DNA of 64,000 nucleotides, taken from Canna indica (Eukaryota > Streptophyta > Magnoliopsida > Zingiberales > Cannaceae). Shown here piece by piece: positions 36,598 to 46,871 of this stretch. The stretch covers positions 13,006,501-13,070,500 of the forward strand of contig CP136892.1 of assembly GCA_034359265.1 (NCBI GenBank), in the 5' to 3' direction. Position numbers and translations under genes: made by a program. The notes below the pieces were generated by a model. It had not been told where the DNA came from and did not search any database. It saw only the letters and a program-made list of their open reading frames with translations. Position 1 is the stretch's first letter; each line of letters begins with the position of its first letter.

Positions 36598-37260
36598 ACT
36601 CAGATATTCAACTGAGGACTAGGCCTCAGTTGTGTCTTACTCTCACCTAATGAGTTCATTAGTCAAAAAATTTATTGTGTGAGGTCTTATTGGGTCAACC
36701 CACTGTATAACTAATTTAATTACTCGTAGGATACACATACACGGATTTTCTAAATAGATAAAATATATTGGACAGAAGTAGCATTTTTGATCCGGCATAT
36801 GCCCACAAACGCTCATGCTTATGAATTAGATTCAAGTCAAGTCAAACATCACTTAGCTCGGGGGTTCTACTCAGCCATACAAGGATACTCACATCATTCA
36901 TTTACTATTAGAGATTCGACAGTACGTAATGAGTCTGACTTTTTTGGGATCAATCTTGATCCATTTTTAGTAAACCCCACGAGATTCAAGGATGCATCAT
37001 CGCCCTGAGACTTCCCTAATCTTGCACTATATACATATATGATGCACATCAGGTATACTCTCGGCTTCAATTCCATGGTCATCACCTGAAATTTTTTCTT
37101 ACATGAGTGTTAGAGTGTCTTTGCAGGTCCCCTCGCTAGAGTCACACCAGACTAGGAGACGCGTAGGACCGCATCACCCTCGGCTTCAAGCAAGAACATT
37201 TGGCGCCTATCGTGTGACCGAGTAAATCTTACATGTCTCATTGTTGTAAGTACTCGGAGT

Positions 37261-37790
37261 TAGGGCTGTCCAAAAATCGAGTTACACTGAACCGAACCGA
37301 CGGTTCGGTTCGATTTCAGCGATTGCAAGTTCAGTTCTTGACACAAATCGAACCCGAATTCTGGGTTTCGGTTTAGATTCGGTTCTCAAAATTCGGGAAC
37401 CGACCCGAACCGAAAACCGTACTAATTATAAAAAAATAATCTTTTAATTTTTAACCCAAGTAAGTAAATGAGTATTGGGCATTAATTTTTCTACCCATTT
37501 GATTTCACTACTCAACACTGCCCTAGACTGCCCAGGTAAGTAAATGGGTATTAATTTTATAGCTATTATATGTGTGTTCATATTTAATAGCTTGTTGTGG
37601 TAGTGTAAATGTGTAATGTTGGATAAAATTTCAGTTTTTTCGGGTTGGAAATCGAATCGAACCGAATAATTTTGGTTAGGATTAGATAGGTTTTGGCACA
37701 ATTCGGTTCAGGTTCGGGTTGGAATTTCAGTATGAAAAAAATTTCAGTTTGGTTTAATTTGATTCGATTTGAATCGAATGGACAGTCCTA
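37261..37790. mobile_element. hAT-type MITE, 530 bp, with target duplication
   Basis: Ends TAGGGCTGTCC and GGACAGTCCTA are inverted repeats with one mismatch. The flanking octamers CTCGGAGT (37253-37260) and CCCGGAGT (37791-37798) are an 8-bp duplication with one change. The inverted Tat copy (about 52840-52870, minus) lacks the element at the same point, giving an empty site. The interior is laden with GAACCG/CGGTTC-type words and has no coding frame. Confidence 0.88.
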
Positions 37791-38115
37791 CCCGGAGTCA
37801 GACAAACTCTACTACGCATAAGCACTCTAGCGGTAGCGTCCCCCCGTTACTTGGTAACGCTAACACGGTTAGGAGTGGCACTCCGGTACCCACCAACCCA
37901 ACATCAAAAGAGCTATGACACATGATCGACGATCTCCAAGCACAAAACCAAAGGTTAACAACTTAGGTCGAGGCGTTTAGGCAACCTAGGGAGCAACACC
38001 CAACCAAGCGTGATTGTCGCGGCTCGGAACATAAATGAAGATAGCCGCCTCGAAAGAACTAAGAGACCGACCTCTGTTTTTTCAAGACAAGGTCTCCCAC
38101 ACACCTCGTCGGGAG

Positions 38116-38143
38116 GAAGAAGAAGAAGAAGAAGAAGAAGAAG
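38116..38143 (+). repeat. GAA microsatellite in Tat gag, left side of chromovirus insertion
   Basis: About nine GAA units. The same tract continues at 42438-42471 beyond the inserted element. In the gag frame on the right it reads as a poly-Lys run. Confidence 0.85.
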
Positions 38144-38402
38144 TGTTATGCCCAAAAATCTTAAAATAATATTTTATTTCTTAGCAGGGGACTATGGGCC
38201 CGAGTCAGCACGGATTGGCATAGAGTCGCGGAATTTAATTCGGGTAAACTTTATATATGGAAGAAAATAAGAAAAATATATTTATTTTATTCCTGTGATT
38301 TAGCATGCTAGAATGATGGAGGATCTCGAGACGAATTTAGCGGTTCAATTGGAACTCGAATTAGAGTTGGAACGGGTTAGAAATGGGTCGTTTAAGTCGT
38401 TT

Positions 38403-40080
38403 GGGTTTACTAACGCCCCGGCAGCCTTCATGGAGCTGATGAACCGGGTGTTCAAGGACTTGAAGACCCTTATAGTCTTCATTGACGATATTCTGGTATA
38501 TTCTACGAGCGAGTAGTTTTGGAGACCCTTATACAACACCAGCTCTTTGCAAAATTCTCAAACCGTGAGTTCGGGTTTACCAACGTGGAATTTCTAGGGC
38601 ATGTTGTATCCCGGGATGGTGTGAAAGTTGATCTTGTGAAGATTGAGGTAGTTCAGAACTGGGAGAGGCCGACCTGCGTGACCGAGGTCCGTAGCTTCTT
38701 GGGGTTGGCCGGCTACTACAGAAAGTTCGTAAAAAATTTCTCCAAGATTGTCACCTCGTTCATAGGCCTAACTCAGAAGAAAGTAAAATTTATCTGAGAT
38801 GACAAATGCGAAGAGAGCTTACAAAAGCTCAAGAATCGCTTGACTACCGCTCTTGTACTAGCACTACCATCGGGGGGTCGGGAGGATTTGCAATATATTG
38901 AAATGCTTCTAGAGTCGAATTGGGGTGCGTTCTGATGCAGCACGGCAGAGTGATTGCATACGCATCCAAACAGTTGAAAACCCATGAGAAGAATTATCTG
39001 ACTCATGATTTGGAGTTGGCAGCCATAGTCTTTGCCTTGAAGCTGTAGCGTCACTACTTATATGGGGAGGCATGCGACATATTCACCGATCATAATAGCC
39101 TCCAGTATCTGCTTTCTTAGAAGGATATGAATTTGAGGCAGCGGAGATGGCTTGAGCTATTAAAAGATTATGACTGCACCATTCAGTATCACTCAGGAAA
39201 GGCAAATGTAGTAGCTGATACTTTGAGCAGAAAGTCGATGGGGAGCTAAGCCCACTTGGCCGTGAGTAGGAGATCCCTGGCTAGAGAGCTGGCGGTGAGC
39301 CTGGGTCCAGGGGATTTGTTATCTATGGCTGATTCAGGTGGATTGGTGGCACACATGCGTAAACAGTCCACTTTGGTTGATATGCTATGAACGACTCAGG
39401 GTGAGGATGCTTTCTATTCTCTAACGAAGGATCTAGCTGTGAGAGGTGATGTAGACAGTTTCAGAGTGTACTCCGGTGGATTCTCATATACAAGGACATG
39501 ATTGTGGTACCAGACATGGCAGAGATCCGTAGGCGAGTACTAGAGGTAGCCCATTGTTCCACTTACACTATGCATCGAGGGGCCACCAAGATGTACCGAG
39601 ATCTGAGGCAGCACTACTGGTGGAAAGGGATGAAGCGGGAGGTGGCAGAATTCATATCCAGATGTTTGGTTTGTCAGCAGGTAAAGGCCGAACACGTACT
39701 TGAGACCCATAGGGTTGTGGCAGAATCTCGATGTACCAGAATGGAAATGGGAAAAAATCACCATGAAAAAGGAAACAACTATATTTGGATAGTGGTGGAT
39801 CGTCTGACCAAATCGGCGCACTTTTCTATGTCTTCATACTTAAGCGATATGTTCGGGATAAGTCCCATATTCTAAATGTGTTGCGGTGGAGGTCAATCCG
39901 GTCATTTCTTATGAGGAGCGATCTGTTGAGATCCTGGACAAGCAGGTGAGGAAGCTGATATTCAAGGAGGTCCCCTTAGTGAAAGTTCGTTGGGAGCACC
40001 ACTCAGGGCAGGAGGCTACTTGGGAGGTCGAGTAGGATATGAGAGAGAAGCACTCGTACCTTTTTGATGTCGAGGTGAGC
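38403..40080 (+). pseudogene. Chromovirus pol remnant (RT, RNase H, integrase zinc domain, chromodomain)
   Basis: RT wording FGFTNAPAAFMELMNRVF and FIDDILVYS is followed by a small deletion. RNase H shows [12 protein letters not shown] and [15 protein letters not shown]. The integrase N-terminal domain has the H..H..C-x-x-C pattern ending CLVCQ. Just after TKSAHF the sequence jumps straight to the wording of the integrase C-terminus and chromodomain, so the DDE core is absent. Stops include TGA at 38795-38797 and TAG at 39046-39048. Confidence 0.85.
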
Positions 40081-40120
40081 TTCTCTTCTTCATCTCAAAA
40101 TTCGAGGACGAATTTTCTTT

Positions 40121-40135
40121 AAGGGGGGGAGGAAT
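40121..40135 (+). other. Polypurine tract of chromovirus copy 1
   Basis: AAGGGGGGGAGGAAT directly precedes the TGTTATACCC start of the 3' LTR. This is the usual arrangement in Tekay/Del-type chromoviruses. Confidence 0.85.
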
Positions 40136-42437
40136 TGTTATACCCAAAAATTCTTATATAATATTTTATTCCTTAGTAGGGGATCGTAGCCCTGAGTTAG
40201 CACAGATTGGCGTAGAGTCGCGAAATTTAATTCGAATAAGCTTTATGGAAAAATTTTAGCAAAAATATATTTATTTTATTTGTCTGATTTAGCATGCTAG
40301 GATGATAGAGGGTCTCGAGACAAATTTAGCGGTTCAATCGAAACTCGAATCGGAGTTAGAAATGGTTCTTTAAGTCGTTTAACTTAAGTGTGGGTGTTTT
40401 GGTAATTTGGGCCGGTCATGGCCCATAAATTACCAAGGAGAGAGGGGGCGCACGGCTGCTGTTTCCAGCTGCACGCCACCCAAGATAGAGAGAGAGAGAG
40501 AGGGAGAGGAGGCAACACCAAGAGGAGGAGGAGGAGCCAGAATTTTACGAGTTCGTCAGCGTTCAACGTAGGAAGATCTCTTGCTTCTTCTTCCTTCCTG
40601 GTTTCTCCAAAAAGGTGAGTGATTCTAGCCTTCTTTCCCCCCAATTTTCTGCTGCCGCCCCTATGTCATGGGGATTTCATCATTTTCGTTGGATTTTTCG
40701 TGAATCGAATTGGATATTCGTATTGAGAATTCTATCGTGAACGCAACAGTTCTATCAGATTAATTTTTGGGCCATTGGCTGCCCATTTTTCTTGTTGTGC
40801 CGCTCCTCTTCCCCCTTATTTTCTTGATAGTTTCTTGAGGATTCTTGATGGTTGTTGGGGTTTCTTGGTGATTGCTTGAGATCTTGAGAAAATGAGGGAG
40901 ATATGGTGGAATTAGGATATGTCGCCCCCCATTAGGAGGGTCCTTAAGAACCCTAGGGTGGCCGCCACCCCAAGATGATAATTTTTAGGAATCTAGACAT
41001 ATTTTCAAACCTATGAGATATACTTTAGGGTATGTTTGATGGATTCCTAATAGTTTGATCATTGTAGAAATTTATACTTAGAGATTTGGAACCCTAGGGA
41101 CACCTAGAGACGCTAGGACCTGAACTTAATTATCGGAAGGACCGACCCTAAGAACACCTAAGGGGGCCGAACCCTCCTAGTCCTTGGGACACTCGGGTGG
41201 GGAAGGTAGGCCGGCCTAGGGTATCTGGTTAGGGTCTTCAAGGGAGGGTTACATTGTATAGGATTGCTAGGTGACGTTACCCTATCTTTTTGGGGCTTCC
41301 CATATGTGTTTTTCCTTCTTTTTATTCTACGCTTGTGTTGTATATTTATTCTTTATTGTACCTTCCTTGTCATATGCTTATATTTACATGCGTGGTTGTG
41401 AATTATGACTTGAGAAGGTGGAGGATGAGGTATGTCTTAACATACCCTTATTTACTTATCGATAGCACATTATATTTATGTTGATATAACTGCGTGTGTG
41501 TGATGATGTGATGTGCTTGTTGCATTTCCCGGAAGCCTCACTGGTGAGGGGAGGGTATGCCCCAAAGAGATAGTGTTGGCCTTATCTCGAAAGTCTGGTT
41601 GGTGAGCGGAGATCATACCCCAAAGAGACAGTCCGGAGACCCGACCGGTGAGGGGAACATATGCCCCAACGAGACAAATCGGAAGAGCCGTGTCGGTGAG
41701 GGGAGAGCTTGCCCCAGAGAGACGACACTGGTTGGGTGGTAGATCGGGGGCAACGTTGACTACCTACCCTCTATGGCAATGAGGATCGACGGGTCCGATT
41801 GAGCATGTGGATATTTGCATTGAGCATATTATATGTTGAGGCATTTTTCTTGCAGGTTGCTACATGTTGACAAGGATGATTGTGCCGCTAAAATAAATGC
41901 TCAAAATAAAAATTATGCTTCATATTCTTATGCTTACTTATATGCTTTTGATTATGCATGATGATGATATTGTGGTGAAACTAATGGCTGATCTACTCAC
42001 TAAGTCTCAATTGGGCTTACTCCTCACATATGTTGTTTTGCAGTACTTGAGCTAGATCAGAGAGGCATTGGGGTGTAGTAGCGCAGCTGGTGGTGGCAGG
42101 TCTGCGAGTCTCGTGACATGTCGTGGTTGAGGGGGATACCCAAGTCATTTTTATTTCTTTTAAGTCGTTGAGTCATGTCAACTCGATTTATTTATTTTTG
42201 CACTTTTATTACTTGAGGTGTCTTGTTTAGTAGTTAAACTTTTTGAAATCGATTTGAACATTTGCTATTTATTGAGTCAGTTGTCTAGGGTTTTCTTGGA
42301 AATAAATGTCTTTTATAAATTTTTGAAAAATTATTAAATGTTCAGGTCTACTCTTGTTGTTTATGTGGTTTAGTTTGGTTTAGGCTTCGGGGTACGTGGC
42401 GTACCCTGGCCGGTCATATCGGAATTGGGGTGTGACA
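40136..42437 (+). mobile_element. Chromovirus 3' LTR, 2302 bp, complete
   Basis: Begins TGTTATACCC after the polypurine tract and ends GTGTGACA before the GAA tract. A GA-rich run lies near 40487. A minisatellite of about four 45-50-base units (CGGTGAGGGG...GCCCCAA) spans roughly 41525-41735. A second, altered copy lies at 46884-51310. Confidence 0.88.
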
Positions 42438-42890
42438 AGAAGAAGAAGAAGAAGAAGAAGAAGAAGAAGACACTCCCCCACCATCATTTGGGACCCTTTA
42501 CCGAGCATATTATGGCAGATCATCTCCTTGATAATTTCAAACTGTCGACCACTCTACAGCCTTATGATGGCTTGGGTGATCCGACCACCCACCGGATAAT
42601 GTTTAGATTGATGATGCTCCTAAACCGCACGATTGCCTTCATCCACTGTAGAACTTTCCCTATATTTTTGGAGAAAGTCGTGCTATTATGGTTCTCCACC
42701 CTCCCGCCAGGATCGGTACTCAGTTTCTAAAAGTTCTCTCGAGCCTTCACTAATCAGTTCTCCTTATCTCGGATCTACTTCAAGACCGAGGACTCACTCC
42801 ACTATATCAAGCAGGGACAACATGAGCCCCTGATGGAGTACTTAAAAATATTCCACGATGTAGCCATAGAGATACCCAACCTCGACCATA
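42438..42890 (+). pseudogene. Tat-like gag fragment, right of chromovirus copy 1
   Basis: After the GAA tract the frame reads PHHHLGPFTEHIMADHLL, then LQPYDGLGDPTTHRIMFRL and EKVVLLWFSTLPPGSV. This is the retrotransposon gag pattern (Y-x-G..DP..H, W-F..L-P-P-G-S). A stop follows at about 42728; homology continues to NLDHM near 42888. The sequence then switches without warning to chromovirus gag leader. A second copy of the same gag lies at 51311. Confidence 0.75.
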
Positions 42891-43099
42891 TGGTTGTATT
42901 GCTAGATACCCAGGTGACGGAGCTGACCGAGGATCTTCGCAGAGAACGGGACGAATTTCCTCGAGAATGGGAGGAGTTCTGTAGGGAGCGAGAGGAGCTT
43001 CGTAAGTAGTGGGAGCTAGCGCAACAGCGGACCCCACCTATACCACCAGTGGCACCCGCAATGATCGAGCCGATTCAGTCTGGATACGAGGAGGATGAC

Positions 43100-44210
43100 C
43101 GGCGAGAGCCGATGGTACGCAACTCATTGTACATGGATTTTGTAAAGCTAAAGCCGCTAGTATTCACATGCACAGATCAGGCAGTGGAGGTGACATCATT
43201 CTTAAATGACTGCACATAGTTATGCTCGGTCTTGGAGTGTTTCTTTGAGGCGATGGCGCATATAGTTAGGTTGCAACTTAGAGGCACAACGAAGGAGTGG
43301 CACCAGTCATGGAGGGAGTGTAGGGGGACTCATGCACTAGCCCCTACATGAGGAGAATTTTGAATTGCTATAATTGAGAAGTATCTACCCAGGAATGTTC
43401 GCGAGAGGCAGGATAGGGAGTTCTAGCAGCTTCACCAGACCGGCACTATGACGGTGTTGGAGTATAAGATCGAATTTACATGGTTGTCCCGTTACCACCC
43501 ATCCCTAGTGGTGACTGAGATGGACCGGGTGAGGCAGTTCATGGAGTCTGAGGGTACAGATTGGCAGACTAATACACTACACCGAGGACACTACCTTTGT
43601 GCAGGTGGTGGACAAGGCGATGCAGAAGGAAGCCATGGTACCTACCAATCGGCAAGATGGACCAACCCGAAAGAGGTTCAGGCAGCACCGTTAGGAGGAC
43701 AAACACACCTAGTTTGAGGGTGCCGGCACCAGACGGCGCGCCCACAGAACAAGGACAAGGAAATTTCAGAGGTCGTACATGAACGGGACCACCGACGGCT
43801 ACTCAAAGTGCCACAATACCATGAGGCTAGAGAGGCGAGGTGCCAGAGTGCAGACAGTGCAGGAGGAGGCACAAAGGGGCTTGCTATGGTCCGAGTACAT
43901 GTTTTGGGTGTGGCCAACCAAGCCATATCAGGAGGGACTGCCCTATAGCCGGTCAAGCAGCATTACCACCCACAGGGAGAGCTCCTATGTCGACAGCTTC
44001 AGTGGCACAGCAGACTCAGACTCAAGGGACCGAACAACAATGCACGGCGGGCCCCGGGAGGCCACATTCGTGTCTTTGCATCGACTCCTGATGGTGCAGA
44101 GGCATCCAATGCAATGGTGACTGGTATAATTTCAGTTAGTTCGTTACTTGCTTATGCACTTTTTGATTCAGGTGCTACCAATTCTTTCCTATCTGAGTTG
44201 CTGCATTGAG
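43100..44210 (+). pseudogene. Chromovirus gag and aspartic protease remnant
   Basis: Gag wording FVKLKPLVFTCT, LRGTTKEWHQSW, EKYLPRNVRERQ and WLSRYHPS lies in frames broken by stops. A zinc knuckle C-F-G-C-G-Q-P-S-H-I-R-R-D-C is read near 43900-43940. The protease active-site wording ALFDSGATNSFLS is near 44150-44195. Gag packages the RNA and the protease matures the polyprotein; neither can be made from this copy. Confidence 0.8.
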
Positions 44211-44556
44211 GTTGAGAAAAGATAAGAGTTGGTTAGCTGAACCATTAGTAGTATCTACACTTATGGGCGATACTGTTGTTACGAGGACAGTCTTTAGGGA
44301 CTGCGACATTTCCATAGGTGGGCATGATTTGAAAGCGGAGTTGATGCTATTACCGACCTTAGAGTTGGATGTAATTCTCGTCATGGACTCGTTATCATCC
44401 CATTATTTATGAGTCAATTGCAGGACAAATGTGGTTACATTTTGCAAGCTGAGAATACCACCCTTTACCTTTCAGGGCGATGGGCGAGGGAACTCTATCA
44501 GGGCGATCTCTGCTCTTCAGGCCCGCAAGCTAATGGTGGGAGGCTGTTAGTCTTTC

Positions 44557-45990
44557 TTGGCTTTTGTTTCTGCAAATGTTATCGATGAGGGCTCGACCAG
44601 TAGCATTAAGAGTACTCCAATTGTCATGGACTTTCCAGACGTGTTTCCTGAGGAGTTGCCAGGACTGCCACCTGTGCGGGAGACCAAGTTCTGTATTGAT
44701 CTACAGCTGGGGGTGAAGCCTATATTGATCCCCCCATACCGTATGGCACATGCTGAGCCGAGGGAGCTTAAAGTATAGTTGTAGGAGCTGTTAGACATTG
44801 GGTTCATTCGCCTAAGTGTCTCGCCCTGGGGTGCGCCGGTGTTGTTTGTGAAAAAGAAAGATGGGTCCATGCGGATGTGCATCGACTATCGGCAGCTCAA
44901 TAACGTGACGATCAAGAACCGATACCCGCTTCTCAGTATTGATGACTTATTTGATCAGTTGCAGGGGGCTCAGTTGTTCTCAAAGATCGATATAAGATCA
45001 GGATACCATCAGTTGAGGATCAGGGATCAGGATATCCAGAAGATTGCTTTCAAGACGTGGTATGGACACTATGATTTCTTGGTCATGTTCTTTGGGATTA
45101 CTAACGCCCCGACAGCCCTCATGGAGCTAATTAACCGGGTATTCAAGGACTTTTTGGACAGTTTCGTCATAGTCTTCATTGACGACATTCTGGTATATTC
45201 CAGGAGCGAGACGAAGCACATGAAGCACTTGAGGGTAGTTCTGGAGACCCTTATACAACACAAGCTCTTTGTAAAATTCTCAAACTATGAGTTCCGGTTG
45301 ACCAGCGTGGGATTTCTGGGGCATGTTGTATCCCAGGATGGTGTGAAAGTTGATCTTGTGAAGATTGAGGCAGTTCAGAACTGGGAGAAGCTGACCTGCG
45401 TGATCGAGGTCCGTAGCTTCTTGGGGTTGGTCGGCTACTACAGAAAGTTCGTAGAAAATTTCTCCAAGATTGCCGCCACGTTCACACGCCTAACTCAGAA
45501 GAAAGTAAAGTTTATTTGAGATGACAAATGCGAGGAGAGCTTTCAGAAGCTCAATGACCACTTGACTACCGCTCTTGTACTAGCACTACCATCGGGGTTG
45601 GGAGGATTTATAGTCTATTGTGATGCTTCTAGAGTTGAATTGGGGTGCATTTTGATGCAGCACGACAGAGTGATCGCATACACATCCAAACAACTGAAAA
45701 CCCATGAGAAGAATTATTTGACTCATGATTTGGAGTTGGCGGCCATAGTCTTTGCCTCGAAGCTGTGACGTCATTACTTATATGGGGAGGCATGTGGCAT
45801 ATTCACCGATCACAAGAGCCTTCAGTATCTGCTTTCTCAAAAGAATCTGAACTTGAGGTAACGGAGATGACTTGAGCTATTAAAAGATTATGACTGCACC
45901 ATTCAGTATCTCTCAGGAAAGGCAAATGTAGTAGCTGATGCTTTGAGCAGGAAGTCGATGGAGAGCTTTGACCACTTGGCTGTGAGTAGG
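44557..45990 (+). pseudogene. Chromovirus reverse transcriptase and RNase H remnant
   Basis: FPDVFPEELPGLPPVRE (near 44636) opens the RT, then two stops near 44777-44783. The largest intact block, 44839-45519, holds [26 protein letters not shown] and the catalytic FIDDILVYS. It ends at TGA 45517-45519, where the family has Trp, the same stop as in copy 1. RNase H runs on with [27 protein letters not shown], a stop at 45766-45768, more stops at 45859 and 45868, and [14 protein letters not shown]. Confidence 0.87.
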
Positions 45991-46217
45991 AGATCCCTGA
46001 CTAGAGAGCTGGCGGTGAGCATGGGTCCAGGGGATTTGTTATTTGTGGCTTATTCAGGTGGACTGATGGCACACATGCGTAAATAGTCTACTTTGGTTGA
46101 TATGTTATGAACGGCTCAGGGTGAGTATGCTTTTTGTTCTCTGATTGAGGATCTAGCTGTGAGAGGTGGTGTAGAGGGTTTTAGAGTGGACTCTGGTGGA
46201 TTCTCATATACAAGGAC

Positions 46218-46871
46218 ATGATCATGGTACCAGACATGGCAGAGGTTCGTAGGCGGGTACTAGTGGTGGCCCATTGTTCCACTTACACTATGCATCCAGG
46301 GGCCACCAAGATGTACCGAGATATGAGGCAACACTACTGGTTGAAAGGGATGAAGCGGGAGGTGGCAGAATTTATATCCAGATGTTTGGTCTGTCAGCGG
46401 GTAAAGGCCGAACACGTACTTGAGACCCGTAGGGTTGTTGTAGAAACTCGAGGTACCATAATGGAAATGGGAAAAGATCACCATGAACTTTGTTACCGGG
46501 TTACCGAGGTCAGAAAAAGGAAACGACTATATTTGGGTGGTGGTGGATCACATGACCAAATCGGTGCACTTTTCCATGTCTTTATACTTAAGCGATATGT
46601 TCGGGATGAGTCCCATATTCTAAATGTTGCTGCGGTGGAGGTCGATCCGGCCATTTCTTATCAGGAGCGGTCTATTGAGATCCTGGGCAAGCGGGTGAGT
46701 AAGCTAAGATCCAAGGAGGTCCCCTTGGTGAAAGTTCGTTGGGAGCACCACTCAGGGCAGGAGGTCACTTGGGAGGTCGAGCAAGATATGAGAGAGAAAT
46801 ACATGTACCTTTTTGATGCCGAGGTGAGCTTCTTTTCTTCATCTCAAAATTTGAGGACGAATTTTCCTTAA
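46218..46871 (+). pseudogene. Chromovirus integrase zinc domain fused to chromodomain-like end
   Basis: One open stretch, but its frame is a chimera. It opens with the integrase zinc-binding domain (HPGATKMYRD, CLVCQRVKAEH), and the C-terminal half has ILNVAAVEVDPAISYQER, VPLVKVRWEHHSG and VTWEVEQDMR, the family's chromodomain-like tail. The catalytic DDE core is missing between them (junction near 46560-46590), as in copy 1. Confidence 0.82.

Larger units (their letters stand above)
30935..36610 (-). mobile_element. L1-type LINE, near full length, two ORFs, disabled
   Basis: Reading right to left: ORF1 starts at 36597, ORF2 at 35014, and the 3' end is marked by a tail seen on the plus strand as a T run (about 30935-30945). 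Domain order is DUF4283-like, CCHC knuckle, APE-type endonuclease, reverse transcriptase, zf-RVT, then an RNase H piece (about 31120-31450, with AVREALKLAI and ETD wording). Several frames are broken by stops and shifts. The right end abuts Tat-like LTR sequence. I found no target duplication. Confidence 0.85.
36611..38143 (+). mobile_element. Tat-like Ty3-gypsy element: LTR, leader and gag 5' end
   Basis: The right part of an LTR ends at about 37190, followed by TGGCGCCTATCGTG (primer-binding-like) and a leader. A TATA-like CTATATACATATATG lies near 37027. The sequence runs to a GAA microsatellite (38116-38143), where a chromovirus has inserted. Homology to 53340-52510 on the opposite strand covers LTR, primer site, leader and microsatellite. 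Neither the LTR start nor pol is seen. Position 37261-37790 is a later hAT insertion. Confidence 0.65.
38144..42437 (+). mobile_element. Chromovirus (Tekay/Del-like) copy 1, internally deleted, nested in Tat gag
   Basis: A 5' LTR fragment (38144-38402) begins TGTTATGCCC and is fused directly to reverse-transcriptase sequence, so most of the LTR, gag, protease and half of RT are missing. Then follow RT (38403-38800), RNase H (about 38850-39240), integrase zinc domain (39498-39720), a chromodomain-like remnant (39880-40080), the polypurine tract and a full 3' LTR. AGAAG flanks both sides (38139-38143 and 42438-42442), consistent with a 5-bp duplication but uninformative inside a microsatellite. 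Confidence 0.85.

Noticed and set aside
37190..37210. Tat primer-binding site as complement of the tRNA-Lys found at 8603
   Set aside because: Only the first seven bases (TGGCGCC) agree with the tRNA 3' end; the match then fails, so the primer tRNA is not settled.
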